Assembly: GCA_045542115.1 (NCBI GenBank)
Contig: JAZQKK010000027.1
Coordinates: 10,001 to 74,000 of the forward strand
Source: RGIG995 sp045542115
GTDB lineage: Bacteria > Bacillota > Clostridia > Oscillospirales > UBA644
DNA length: 64,000 bases
Direction: 5' to 3'
This document shows positions 38,499 to 47,770 of the stretch, piece by piece. The notes beneath the pieces are model-generated. The model did no database searches. It was not told the origin of the DNA and saw only the letters and a list, made by a program, of their open reading frames with translations. The position numbers were made by a program, and so were the translations under genes. Positions within the stretch are counted from its first letter, which is position 1; each line of letters starts with the position of its first letter.

Positions 38499-40088
38499 AT
38501 GATGAAATTAGTGAACAAAACCGAAGTCGAAAAGAACGTTGTGGAATTGGAAATTTCCGTTCCCGCGGATGAATTCGAAACCGCCGTTCAGGCTTCCTAC
38601 CGCAAAAACGTGGGGAAAGTAAATATCCCCGGGTTCCGCAGAGGAAAGGCTCCCCGTAAGATCGTGGAAAAGATGTACGGCGAAGGCTTCTTCTGGAATG
38701 ACGCCGTGGACGCCCTGTATCCCGACGCTTACGAAGCCGCTGTAAAAGAAGCCGGTATCACCCCCGTAGACCGGGCCAACATCGAAATCACCGACATCGC
38801 CGCAGACAAGGGATTCACCTTCAAAGCGAAGGTCACCGTGAAACCCGAAGTCGCCGTGAAGGAATACAAAGGCTTGAAGGTTGAAAAACCCGCTACCGAC
38901 GTAACCGAAGACGATATTGCCAACGAAATCGCCGGTTATCAGCGCCGCAACTCCCGGATGATTGACGTGGACGACCGCGCCGCAGAACTGGACGACACCG
39001 TCACCTTCGATTTTGAAGGTTTCACCGACGGCAAACCCTTTGAAGGCGGAAAAGCCGAAGGCTATACCCTGAAACTCGGCTCCGGCCAGTTCATCCCCGG
39101 CTTTGAAGACCAGATGGTCGGCAAGAAGATTGACGAAGACTTCACCGTCAACGTTACCTTCCCCGAAGAATACCACGCCGACGAATTGAAGGGCCAGCCC
39201 GCAGAATTCAAGTGCAAGATCCACAAGATTCAGAAGGAAGAACTTCCCGTTGTGGACGATGAATTCGTAAAAGATATCAGCGATTTCGATACCCTCGACG
39301 CCTTCAAGGAAGACCTGACCAAGAAGATTGCAGAACGGAAAGAAGCCGAAGCTGACCGCGTCGTTGCCGACAAGTTGGCCGAAGCAGTTGCGGAATTGGT
39401 GGAAGCCGATATCCCCGACTGTATGTTTGAAAACGAAATCAACGCTTCCCTGAACGACTTTGCCCAGAGAATGGCTTCCCAGGGAATGAATATGGAACAG
39501 TATATGCAGATCACCGGTGCGAAGATGGAAGACCTCCGGAATATGTTCGCCGGCCGGGCTCAGGTTGACGTAAAACTCCGCCTGGCTCTGGAAAAGATTG
39601 CAGAGCTGGAAGGCGTCGTCATCTCTGACGAAGACGTGAACGCCGAATACGAAAAATTCTCCAAGGAAATGCAGGTTCCCGTCGAACGGATCAAGAGCGA
39701 CGCTGTCACCGAAAACATCATCAAAGAATTGGCCAATGCCAAAGCTTTTGAATGTGTAAAGGCTCACGCTGAATTCGTTGCCCCCGGCGCGAAGAAGCCC
39801 GCCGCCAAGAAGAAGGCTCCCGCAAAGAAGGCTGAAACTGCGGAAGAAACCGCTCCTGAGAAGAAGCCCGCCGCAAAGAAGACGACTTCCACCACCGCCA
39901 AGAAAACGACGGCTGCGAAGACGACGACGGCGAAGAAGCCTGCTGCGAAGGCCGATGGCGAAAAGGCTGCGGAAAAGAAACCCGCCGCCAAGAAGACTTC
40001 TACCGCAACCAAGTCGACCGCGACGAAGACCACCGCTGCCAAGAAGCCTGCCGCCAAGAAACCTGCGGCGAAAAAAGACGCTGAATAA
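38499..40088 (+). CDS. tig: Trigger factor with histone-H1-like C-terminal tail
   Basis: 529 residues against about 430 for the family. Residues 1-145 are the ribosome-binding domain (IPGFRRGKAPRKIVEKMYG is the signature loop). Residues 150-245 are the FKBP-type isomerase domain (ELDDTVTFDFEGFTDGKPFEGG; GSGQFIPGFEDQMVG). Residues 250-425 are the chaperone arms. From about residue 427 a tail of roughly 100 residues is made almost only of Lys, Ala, Pro, Thr (repeated KKPAAKK, TTAAKK). It resembles bacterial H1-like proteins and could bind RNA or DNA or the ribosome. Reading frame and stop are clean. Followed by clpP, clpX, lon, ysxC. Confidence 0.95.
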   Translation: MMKLVNKTEVEKNVVELEISVPADEFETAVQASYRKNVGKVNIPGFRRGKAPRKIVEKMYGEGFFWNDAVDALYPDAYEAAVKEAGITPVDRANIEITDIAADKGFTFKAKVTVKPEVAVKEYKGLKVEKPATDVTEDDIANEIAGYQRRNSRMIDVDDRAAELDDTVTFDFEGFTDGKPFEGGKAEGYTLKLGSGQFIPGFEDQMVGKKIDEDFTVNVTFPEEYHADELKGQPAEFKCKIHKIQKEELPVVDDEFVKDISDFDTLDAFKEDLTKKIAERKEAEADRVVADKLAEAVAELVEADIPDCMFENEINASLNDFAQRMASQGMNMEQYMQITGAKMEDLRNMFAGRAQVDVKLRLALEKIAELEGVVISDEDVNAEYEKFSKEMQVPVERIKSDAVTENIIKELANAKAFECVKAHAEFVAPGAKKPAAKKKAPAKKAETAEETAPEKKPAAKKTTSTTAKKTTAAKTTTAKKPAAKADGEKAAEKKPAAKKTSTATKSTATKTTAAKKPAAKKPAAKKDAE

Positions 40089-40126
40089 TCCACCGGATTT
40101 TCGGCGATACTGAAACAGAACGGACC

Positions 40127-40157
40127 GGGGACCTTCCTTCCCAAGAGGGGGGTCCCC
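40127..40157 (+). terminator. Hairpin between tig and clpP
   Basis: GGGGACC pairs with GGTCCCC around 17 bases; no T run follows, so it may be a processing or attenuation signal rather than a terminator. Confidence 0.4.
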
Positions 40158-40210
40158 CAATTATCCCAAAACACCAACCGAACATACTGCTTTTAGAAGG
40201 AGAGATTATT

Positions 40211-40804
40211 ATGTTGCCTTATAACGCTTTGGTCCCCACCGTAGTCGAACAAACTTCCCGAGGGGAACGGGCTTACGATATCTATTCCCGTCTGCTCAAC
40301 GACCGCATCGTCTTTTTAGCAGACGAAGTCAACGACGTGACCGCCAATCTGGTGGTTGCCCAGTTGCTGTTTTTGGAATCGGTAGACCCCGACAAAGATA
40401 TCAGCCTTTACATCAACAGCCCCGGCGGCTCTATTACCGCAGGGATGGCCATCTACGATACGATGAATTATATCAAATGCGACGTTTCCACCATCTGCGT
40501 GGGAATGGCAGCAAGTATGGGAGCGTTCCTGCTCTCCGCAGGAGCCAAGGGCAAACGGTACGCTCTGCCCAACAGCGAAGTAATGATTCATCAGCCTTTG
40601 GGCGGATTCCAGGGCCAGGCCACCGATATCAAGATTCACGCGGAACGAATTCTGGACATCAAAGATAAATTGAATCAGATTCTTTCCGAAAATACCGGCA
40701 AGCCTCTCGACGTGATTAAAGCCGATACCGAACGGGATAACTTTATGACCGCTCAGCAGGCCAAAGAATACGGCCTGATCGACCAGGTCATCGCTCACCG
40801 CTAA
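40211..40804 (+). CDS. clpP: ATP-dependent Clp protease proteolytic subunit
   Basis: 197 residues. Catalytic Ser in ICVGMAASMGAFLLSAG, His in EVMIHQPLGGFQGQ, Asp in IKADTERDNFMTA. Forms the 14-subunit chamber fed by ClpX, encoded 33 bp downstream. AGAAGGAGAG precedes the ATG. Confidence 0.97.
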   Translation: MLPYNALVPTVVEQTSRGERAYDIYSRLLNDRIVFLADEVNDVTANLVVAQLLFLESVDPDKDISLYINSPGGSITAGMAIYDTMNYIKCDVSTICVGMAASMGAFLLSAGAKGKRYALPNSEVMIHQPLGGFQGQATDIKIHAERILDIKDKLNQILSENTGKPLDVIKADTERDNFMTAQQAKEYGLIDQVIAHR

Positions 40805-40837
40805 TTTTATCATCACCGTTTTTCCGAAGGGAATTTT

Positions 40838-42091
40838 ATGCCGAATCAACAAAACGACCCCCGTACCTGTTCCTTTTGCGGACAGCCTTGCACGGGTGAA
40901 AAAATGTTTATTGCGGGAATTGAACCCGACACTTATATCTGCAACGACTGTGTGGACGCCTGTGTGGAATATCTCCAAGCGTTGGCCGAAAAGAAGCAGA
41001 AGAAAAAGGACGACAAACTCCGCTTGACGATGAAGACTCCGGCGGAGATCAAAGCCGCATTGGACGAATACGTCATCGGTCAGGACGATGCAAAAATTGC
41101 CCTTTCCGTGGCGGTGTACAATCACTACAAGCGGATTCTGAATCAGGACAACAACGCCGAAGTGGAATTGGCCAAGAGCAACGTCTTGCTTTTAGGCCCT
41201 ACCGGGTCGGGAAAGACTCTGCTCGCTCAGGTGTTGGCAAAATCCCTGAACGTTCCCTTCGCCATCGCCGACGCAACCACTCTTACCGAGGCAGGTTACG
41301 TGGGCGAAGACGTGGAAAACATTCTTTTGCGGCTGATTCAGGCGGCAGATTTTGACGTAAAGTCCGCGGAGCGGGGCATTATTTATATCGACGAAATCGA
41401 CAAGATCTCCCGCCGGTCTGAGAATCCTTCCATCACCCGGGACGTTTCCGGAGAAGGGGTCCAACAGGCCCTGTTGAAGATTTTGGAAGGAACCGTCTCC
41501 AACGTTCCCCCCAACGGCGGCCGCAAGCATCCAAATCAGCAGTTTATCCCCATTGATACGAAAAACATCCTCTTCATCTGCGGCGGTGCCTTTGCCGGAC
41601 TGGAAGACGTGATTCGCAAACGTACCAAAAAGTCCGCCATCGGATTTAACTCCGACGTCACCGGGAAGAACGATGATGACGTGGGGAAATTGCTCAAACA
41701 GTGCGAAGCCCACGACCTTGTGAAATTCGGGCTGATTCCCGAATTGGTCGGGCGCCTTCCCGTCATTGTTAACGTGGAACCGTTGAACAAGGAAGCCTTG
41801 ATCCGCATTATGACCGAGCCGAAGAACTGTTTGACCAAGCAGTACCGGGAACTGTTCCGCCTGGACGGGGTGGAATTGGAATTTACCGACGACGCCATCG
41901 AAGCCATTGCAGACCAAGCGTTGGCCCATAAGACCGGGGCTCGGGGACTTCGCTCCATTGCGGAACGGGTAATGACGAAAATTATGTATCAGACCCCCTC
42001 GGACAAAACCATCACGAAGGTGACGGTAGACGAAGCCTGCATCCAAGGAACGGGAGACGCAAAAATCACCCGCACCGAAACCGAACAATAA
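40838..42091 (+). CDS. clpX: ClpX ATPase subunit
   Basis: 417 residues. N-terminal zinc domain CSFCGQPCTGEKMFIAG ... CNDCVDAC; Walker A LLGPTGSGKTLLAQ (about 116-129); Walker B GIIYIDEIDKI; pore loop AGYVGEDVE; sensor-2 region GARGLRSI. Unfolds substrates for ClpP. AAGGGAA precedes the ATG. A perfect-looking hairpin separates it from lon. Confidence 0.97.
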   Translation: MPNQQNDPRTCSFCGQPCTGEKMFIAGIEPDTYICNDCVDACVEYLQALAEKKQKKKDDKLRLTMKTPAEIKAALDEYVIGQDDAKIALSVAVYNHYKRILNQDNNAEVELAKSNVLLLGPTGSGKTLLAQVLAKSLNVPFAIADATTLTEAGYVGEDVENILLRLIQAADFDVKSAERGIIYIDEIDKISRRSENPSITRDVSGEGVQQALLKILEGTVSNVPPNGGRKHPNQQFIPIDTKNILFICGGAFAGLEDVIRKRTKKSAIGFNSDVTGKNDDDVGKLLKQCEAHDLVKFGLIPELVGRLPVIVNVEPLNKEALIRIMTEPKNCLTKQYRELFRLDGVELEFTDDAIEAIADQALAHKTGARGLRSIAERVMTKIMYQTPSDKTITKVTVDEACIQGTGDAKITRTETEQ

Positions 42092-42099
42092 CCTGCCGA

Positions 42100-42124
42100 C
42101 TCGGACCGTATTATACGGTTCGAG
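42100..42124 (+). other. Hairpin between clpX and lon
   Basis: CTCGGACCGTA and TACGGTTCGAG form an 11-bp stem (one G-T pair) with a TTA loop, 9 bases after the clpX stop. No T run follows, so it probably stabilises or is a processing site in the tig-ysxC transcript. Confidence 0.5.
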
Positions 42125-42190
42125 CCGTTGCCGTTTTCTCCCCCGAGAGAAATTCACCCCAAATATACGAAAAATCGAAGGAAATTGATT

Positions 42191-44530
42191 ATGCACGACG
42201 TCTTTGAACAAAAGATTCGCACCCTGCCACTTCTCCCCTTGCGCAACCTCACCGCACTGCCCAAGCAGACGGTTCACTTGGATATCCGCCGGAATATTTC
42301 CACCACCGCGGTAAACACCGCGCTGGCAGCGGACCGCTACATATTTTTGGCGTCTCAAATGGACGTGACCGAAGAAGAACCCCGTCCGGAAGGTATTTTT
42401 GCCTACGGGGTGGTCGCCAAGGTCAAACAGATGATGAAGACCCAAAAAGGGGATTTGCGGGTAATGATGGAGACCCTGTGCCGGGCTCAGGCCATCACGC
42501 TGCCCCATAAAGAAAAAGGGTTTTTGAGCGTTACCGTTTCTCTAATTCCCGAACTTACGATGCCCATCCAATCTTCGATGGAACGGGAAGCTTTGGCACG
42601 GCAAGCGCAAAGCCTGTACGGAGAATTGGCTCAATACGTGGAAAATATTTCCCAACAACAGATGATGGAAGTTCTCACCATCGACGATTTGGGATTTTTA
42701 GCCGACTATATCACCCAGAATCTCTTTTTACGGTTTCAGGACAAGCAAAAGATTTTGGAAATCCTCGACCCGGAAGAACGGATGATAGAACTGTTGCAGA
42801 TTCTCGACCGGGAAGTGGAAATTGCCAATTTGGAAAACCAAATTGCAGAACGGACCAAAGAACGGATCGCGAAGAATCAACGGGATTTCTATATCCGGGA
42901 ACAGATTCACGCGTTAGAAGAAGAGTTGGGCGAATTTGACCCCGACGACGAAATTGCCGTTTACACCGATAAAATCAACAAATCCGACCTTCCCGATGCC
43001 ATTAAGAAAAAACTTCTCAAAGAAGTGGAGCGATTGGCAAAAATGCCCATCGGCGCTCAGGAAGCCGGGGTTTCCCGTATCTATCTGGACACCTGTCTGG
43101 ACCTTCCTTGGGGGAAATTTACCCAGGAAGAAGTGGACATCTCCACTGCCCGGGAAATCCTGGAAAAAGACCATTACGGTCTTGCCAAGGTCAAAGAACG
43201 GATTTTGGAAACGTTAGTCGTCTTGAAAAAAATGCCCCAGTATAACGGGCAGATTCTCTGTCTGGTAGGCCCTCCGGGGACGGGTAAAACATCAGTGGCA
43301 CAGTCTATTGCCCGGGCCACGGGGCGGAACTTTGCACGGGTCTCCTTAGGCGGCGTTCACGACGAAGCGGAAATCCGGGGACATCGCCGCACCTACGTAG
43401 CCTCGATGCCCGGGAAAATCATCGAAGCCGTCCGGGAAGCCGGGTCGGTCAATCCGGTGATTTTGCTGGACGAGGTGGACAAGATCGGCAGCGACTACAA
43501 AGGCGACCCCGCCTCGGCCTTGCTGGAAGTGCTTGACCCGGAACAGAACAAGACCTTCAAAGACCACTTCTTAGACCTTCCCTTTGACCTTTCCAACGTG
43601 CTGTTTATTCTGACGGCAAACACGGAAGATACGATGCCCCGGCCCCTTTTGGACCGCACGGAAGTCATCGAACTTTCTTCTTATACCCAGGAAGAAAAGA
43701 TTCATATCGCAAAAGAACATCTCATCCCCAAGCAGTTGCAAAAGCACGGGCTTACCCCCAAGCAATGCAAATTCACCGACGCCGGATTGAACGACCTTAT
43801 CCGCAGTTATACCCGGGAGGCGGGGGTCCGCGTACTGGAACGCACCATCGCATCCCTGTGCCGGAAAGGGCTGAAATATTTTGCGGAACATCCGGAAGAA
43901 ACCAAGGTCACCTTCAAACCCGCCAATCTGGAACAATTCTTAGGTCCCCGAAAATTCCGGGACGACCCGTTGTCCAAGCGGGACCAAGTGGGTATCGTCA
44001 CAGGTCTTGCCTACACCGCCGTAGGAGGCGAAGTGATGCCCGTGGAAGCCACGGTAATGAACGGCTCCGGGAAGATTCAACTCACCGGGTCGCTGGGTGA
44101 CGTAATGAAGGAATCCGCCAACGCCGCCATCAGTTACATTCGCTCCAAAGCGAAAGAATTGGGCGTGGACGGAGATTTCTATAAGAACAAGGATATTCAC
44201 ATTCACGTCCCCGAAGGTGCCGTACCCAAAGACGGCCCCTCCGCCGGGGTAACGATGACCACCGCATTGGTCAGCGAACTGACAGGAAAAAAGGTAGACC
44301 ACACCGTGGCAATGACGGGAGAGATTACCCTTCGCGGCCGGGTCCTGCCCATCGGCGGACTGAAAGAAAAGACGATGGCCGCCTACAAGGCCGGTATCAA
44401 GAAAGTGGTTCTTCCCGCGGCAAACCTTCCCGATTTGGAAGAAATCGACCCGGTGGTAAAAGAACATCTGGAATTTATTCCGGCAGAACACATTGAAACG
44501 GTCTTAAAGACCGCCCTTGTGGAAGGATAA
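42191..44530 (+). CDS. lon: ATP-dependent protease Lon
   Basis: 779 residues. LonN domain (residues 12-210, LPLLPLRNLTALPKQTVHLDI in parts), helical middle (RIAKNQRDFYIREQ), AAA+ ATPase with GPPGTGKTS (about 358) and VILLDEVDKIG (about 420), and a protease domain with the Ser of PKDGPSAGVTM (about 684) and the Lys of GGLKEKTMAAYKAG. LonA type. The ATG at 42191 has GAAGGAA upstream; the longer frame to 42128 runs into the hairpin region. Confidence 0.97.
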   Translation: MHDVFEQKIRTLPLLPLRNLTALPKQTVHLDIRRNISTTAVNTALAADRYIFLASQMDVTEEEPRPEGIFAYGVVAKVKQMMKTQKGDLRVMMETLCRAQAITLPHKEKGFLSVTVSLIPELTMPIQSSMEREALARQAQSLYGELAQYVENISQQQMMEVLTIDDLGFLADYITQNLFLRFQDKQKILEILDPEERMIELLQILDREVEIANLENQIAERTKERIAKNQRDFYIREQIHALEEELGEFDPDDEIAVYTDKINKSDLPDAIKKKLLKEVERLAKMPIGAQEAGVSRIYLDTCLDLPWGKFTQEEVDISTAREILEKDHYGLAKVKERILETLVVLKKMPQYNGQILCLVGPPGTGKTSVAQSIARATGRNFARVSLGGVHDEAEIRGHRRTYVASMPGKIIEAVREAGSVNPVILLDEVDKIGSDYKGDPASALLEVLDPEQNKTFKDHFLDLPFDLSNVLFILTANTEDTMPRPLLDRTEVIELSSYTQEEKIHIAKEHLIPKQLQKHGLTPKQCKFTDAGLNDLIRSYTREAGVRVLERTIASLCRKGLKYFAEHPEETKVTFKPANLEQFLGPRKFRDDPLSKRDQVGIVTGLAYTAVGGEVMPVEATVMNGSGKIQLTGSLGDVMKESANAAISYIRSKAKELGVDGDFYKNKDIHIHVPEGAVPKDGPSAGVTMTTALVSELTGKKVDHTVAMTGEITLRGRVLPIGGLKEKTMAAYKAGIKKVVLPAANLPDLEEIDPVVKEHLEFIPAEHIETVLKTALVEG

Positions 44531-44534
44531 TCCT

Positions 44535-45119
44535 ATGACCATCCATTTCAGCAACGCCCAATTCGTCACAAGTTACTTTGACGGAAAAAAAATCGACCGC
44601 CCCAAACACCCGGAAGTGGTGCTGGTAGGACGGTCCAACGTGGGCAAATCTTCTCTTATCAACAAACTGCTCAACCGAAAAAGCCTCGCTCGCGTCTCTT
44701 CTACGCCGGGCAAGACCATCTCGGTGAACTATTACGATGTCGACGGAAAATTCGACTTGGTCGACCTGCCCGGCTACGGCTTTGCCAAACGCCCCAAAAC
44801 GGAACAGGCTGCCTGGGGAAAACTCACCGAAGGTTATTTTTCTTCGGAGCGGGATATCCGGCTGATTTTGATGTTGGTAGACCTGCGTCATCCCCCGTCG
44901 AAAGACGACGAAGTAATGTTTGAATGGCTGATGCAATCCCAAACGCTGTTCACCGTGGTTGCCACCAAGGCGGACAAGTTGAACAAGACCGAGGCGAAGA
45001 AAAACGCTGACGCCTTGTCGGAACGGTTTGGCATCAACGTTATTCCCTTTTCTTCCCTGACCGGAACCGGCGTGGAAGAACTGCAACAGATTATTTCCGA
45101 TCTGGTTTTGGCCGATTAA
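44535..45119 (+). CDS. ysxC: Ribosome biogenesis GTPase YsxC/EngB
   Basis: 194 residues. G1 VVLVGRSNVGKSSLIN, G3 VDLPGYGFAKRP, G4 ATKADK, G5 FSSLTG. Needed for 50S assembly. It follows lon by 4 bp, the usual clpX-lon-ysxC order. Its stop TAA overlaps the stop of the convergent FAD oxidoreductase in a shared TTAA (45116-45119). Confidence 0.96.
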   Translation: MTIHFSNAQFVTSYFDGKKIDRPKHPEVVLVGRSNVGKSSLINKLLNRKSLARVSSTPGKTISVNYYDVDGKFDLVDLPGYGFAKRPKTEQAAWGKLTEGYFSSERDIRLILMLVDLRHPPSKDDEVMFEWLMQSQTLFTVVATKADKLNKTEAKKNADALSERFGINVIPFSSLTGTGVEELQQIISDLVLAD

Positions 45120-46339
45120 AGGGCAAGATAATCGGGAACGTGCACCTCGGACTCGCAAATCATCCGGCGAATCCACGCCGACCCCAGCACCGCCCCCGCA
45201 ATGCCGTTCTCTCCGAAGGAGTACAAATAATACAGTCCCTTCCATTGGGAATCCCGGCCCACGTAAGGCAACCCCTTTTTCGGGAAGACCATTCCTTGAC
45301 AAAAGCCGTAATCCTGCTTGATTCGGGGAATCCCGTAAAACATCTCTCCTACCTGGTGGGTGAGATTTTTATACTTGACCCGGCACAAAGCACTGGCATC
45401 CATCGTTCCGATACGTCCCTGGGGAGAAAGCGCGGAAGAAGCCTCTCCGGAACAAACGATACGCCGGTCGGGCGTGGTACGAAGATGCAAAAGAGTATCG
45501 TGACTCTTGATAAGACATCCGTCCGGCCATCCCCGCATCTCGGAAAGGGGCTCGGTAACCACGGAAAAGACCGTGACCCGCTGTCCCAATCCCGGGCGTT
45601 TTTGCAAAACTTCACCCCCGCGGGCATCAATGACTTGGGATGCCTTTATGGTTTTTCCCGCACACCGACAGGAAAATCCGCTTCCCTTGGATTCGATGGA
45701 ATCCACCCGGCTTCCTTCGTACAGTTTTCCCCCGTGCAGGGTAATCCAGTCCGCCAAATCCCGGCAGAACTTTACTACGTTCAGTTCCGCCCCGGACTGT
45801 TTCATTAAAATTCCTCCGAAGCTGGGGAACGAAAAAGATTCCCGACATTCGTCTTCCCCCATCCATCGGCAATTTAATCCGATGTGATGTCGCAGATAAT
45901 ATTCATCTCGCAACAAGGTTGCCTGCGTACGGGACGCGGTATAATAGAATTGGTCCCGACGCCGGAAATCACACCGGCTGCCGGTATCTTCCAAAATCTT
46001 TTCGGTCTGTTCTACGGCCGCCGCAGCCAGACGATACCAGGAAACGGCGGATTTTTGCCCAATCAAATCCCGAAGCCGCAACAAATCCGGTCCCCCGTCG
46101 GCACTGATGATTCCGTTGGAGAACCGACAGGCCCCGTCCCCTACCGTATTGGACGTGACCAAAGTAACCTGTCTCCCGGCTTTACACAATTCATAAGCAC
46201 ACAAAAGCCCGCTGATTCCGCCCCCAATGACCAAAATTTCGGTCTGAACGTCTTCCTTCACAAAAGGGTGGGACGGCAAAAAGTCCTCGGGGATAAAAAA
46301 CGGAGACAAGCCGCTTCCCCAGGTTTGGTTTTGTTTCAT
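45116..46339 (-). CDS. FAD-dependent oxidoreductase (DAO family)
   Basis: About 407 residues. Rossmann FAD motif EILVIGGGISGLLCAYELCKAG (about 35-56); substrate and FAD regions SNGIISADGGPDLLRLRDL; IDARGGEVLQKRPG; VCSGEASSALSP; and C-terminal YYLYSFGENGIAGAVLGSAWI. It resembles glycine or D-amino acid oxidase relatives but lacks the Rieske domain of longer homologues. About 33 residues precede the FAD motif. The ATG at 46339 follows GGGGGGAA. Divergent from the lipoprotein gene; the substrate is unknown. Confidence 0.87.
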   Translation of the reverse strand: MKQNQTWGSGLSPFFIPEDFLPSHPFVKEDVQTEILVIGGGISGLLCAYELCKAGRQVTLVTSNTVGDGACRFSNGIISADGGPDLLRLRDLIGQKSAVSWYRLAAAAVEQTEKILEDTGSRCDFRRRDQFYYTASRTQATLLRDEYYLRHHIGLNCRWMGEDECRESFSFPSFGGILMKQSGAELNVVKFCRDLADWITLHGGKLYEGSRVDSIESKGSGFSCRCAGKTIKASQVIDARGGEVLQKRPGLGQRVTVFSVVTEPLSEMRGWPDGCLIKSHDTLLHLRTTPDRRIVCSGEASSALSPQGRIGTMDASALCRVKYKNLTHQVGEMFYGIPRIKQDYGFCQGMVFPKKGLPYVGRDSQWKGLYYLYSFGENGIAGAVLGSAWIRRMICESEVHVPDYLAL

Positions 46340-46414
46340 AAAAAATTCCCCCCATCGGTTTCTCAGTCTCATTTTCACCCTCATTTCCGCTTTTTATTCA
46401 GAAAGGAGCAAGCA

Positions 46415-46966
46415 ATGAAAAAAATACTTCCCCTTGCCCTTTGCCTGTTGCTGCTGTTCACCGGCTGTTCCTCCAAGGGAACCGATTGGCAACCGGTCAA
46501 TCTTGCGTTGCAAGACAAGGAAACCGACGCCTCGATTCCGGCACAGCACGTTGCGGTTGCGCTGTCCCCGGACGGGACGTTGGGAGGCATCGAAATGACC
46601 TTTTCCGTAACGGGAGACACCCCCTCCGTCAGCGTTGCCGTCTACAAAGCGGAAAAAGATTATCAAACCACCCTTTCGGGAAAACCGGTGCGAAAGAAAA
46701 ACTTTTCTCAGATAACCGAAAAAATATTATGGCAGTTCCGAACCCTTCCGGCGGGAGATTACCTCATCGTATTCTCAGAAATGAACGCCGTTACGCTCAC
46801 CCGTTCGGTGGTCCCCTCAGATGAAGCCAACGGAAAAATCTTGACCTACCGCAACGGAGAGATTATGACCGACGGAACGCCGGTATTGACCCTTCTTTGC
46901 CCAAAAACCAACGACCAGCCCGAGCCGGGGTTAATTACATTTTCTTACCCGGTCATCGAAGAATAA
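46415..46966 (+). CDS. Small lipoprotein
   Basis: 183 residues. Lipobox LLLLFTGCSSKG with Cys about residue 17, then a beta-rich domain (VAVALSPDGTLGGIEMTFSV; VSVAVYKAEKDYQTTLSGKPV; LWQFRTLPAGDYLIVFSEM) that looks like an immunoglobulin-like fold. No known family recognised. The ATG at 46415 has AAAGGAG upstream; the long open frame ahead of it is the shadow of the oxidoreductase. It precedes rlmB by 18 bp. Confidence 0.8.
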   Translation: MKKILPLALCLLLLFTGCSSKGTDWQPVNLALQDKETDASIPAQHVAVALSPDGTLGGIEMTFSVTGDTPSVSVAVYKAEKDYQTTLSGKPVRKKNFSQITEKILWQFRTLPAGDYLIVFSEMNAVTLTRSVVPSDEANGKILTYRNGEIMTDGTPVLTLLCPKTNDQPEPGLITFSYPVIEE

Positions 46967-46984
46967 CCCTAACGGAGATGCTTT

Positions 46985-47770
46985 ATGAACCATCAAAAAC
47001 GTCGCAAACCCGAAATTGCCCCCGAGCAAACTGAAAATATCGTAACCGGAAGAAATCCCGTAATGGAAGTTCTCCGTTCCGGCCGTACCGTAGATAAGAT
47101 TTTGGTAGCAAAAGGCGAACGGGAAGGGTCGATTCTGAAAATCGTGGCAATGGCCAAGGAAAAGGGAATCCCCGTCCTGGATGCGGAACGGACCCGAATC
47201 GAAACGTTGTCGGGAACGGCGGGACATCAAGGCGTTCTCGCCTTCGTGACCCCCTTTGAATATTCCACGGTAGATGACATTCTCACCCTGGCAAAAGAGC
47301 GCAACGAAGACCCCTGCATCGTGATTCTGGACGGTGTGACCGACCCCCACAATGCGGGTGCTATTTTGCGGACCGCCTGTTGTTGCGGTGTCCACGGGGT
47401 GATTATGCCCAAACACAATTCTTGCGGAATGACCCCGACCCTCATCAAATCCGCCGCGGGAGCCACGGAATATATGAAGGTTGCCCGGGTCACGAACATT
47501 ACCGACACGGTGGAAGAACTGAAAAAGCAGAATATCTGGGTCTATGGCACCGACGGGTCCGCCCCTGCGGACATTTATCATACCGACCTGACCGGCCCCT
47601 GCGCCTTCGTTTTGGGAGACGAAGGAAAGGGCATTTCCCGGTTGGTACGGGAACATTGCGACTTTTTGGTCAAAATCCCGATGAACGGCCCTCTGGACTC
47701 CCTGAACGTTTCGGTGGCCGGAGCCGTCATTCTCTATGAATCCCTACGGCAGAAGGGGGTAAAAGAATGA
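46985..47770 (+). CDS. rlmB: 23S rRNA 2'-O-ribose methyltransferase, RlmB/TrmH type
   Basis: 261 residues. Substrate-binding N-terminus (NIVTGRNPVMEVLRSGRTVDKILVA; GTAGHQGVLAFV), then the SPOUT knot: VILDGVTDPHNAGAILRTACCCGV, AAGATEYMKVARV, FVLGDEGKGISRLVREHCD and PMNGPLDSLNVSVAGAVILYE. Methylates the ribosomal P-loop guanosine (Gm2251) in the best-known member. Its stop overlaps the next start by 4 bp (ATGA). Confidence 0.92.
   Translation: MNHQKRRKPEIAPEQTENIVTGRNPVMEVLRSGRTVDKILVAKGEREGSILKIVAMAKEKGIPVLDAERTRIETLSGTAGHQGVLAFVTPFEYSTVDDILTLAKERNEDPCIVILDGVTDPHNAGAILRTACCCGVHGVIMPKHNSCGMTPTLIKSAAGATEYMKVARVTNITDTVEELKKQNIWVYGTDGSAPADIYHTDLTGPCAFVLGDEGKGISRLVREHCDFLVKIPMNGPLDSLNVSVAGAVILYESLRQKGVKE

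Noticed and set aside
38508..40160. 550-residue minus-strand open frame opposite tig
   Set aside because: Shadow of the trigger factor and its repetitive tail; composition is Gly/Phe/Leu-rich as expected from the complement.
45884..46414. N-terminal extension of the small lipoprotein frame
   Set aside because: This part is antisense to the FAD oxidoreductase; the real start at 46415 has a ribosome site and a signal peptide.
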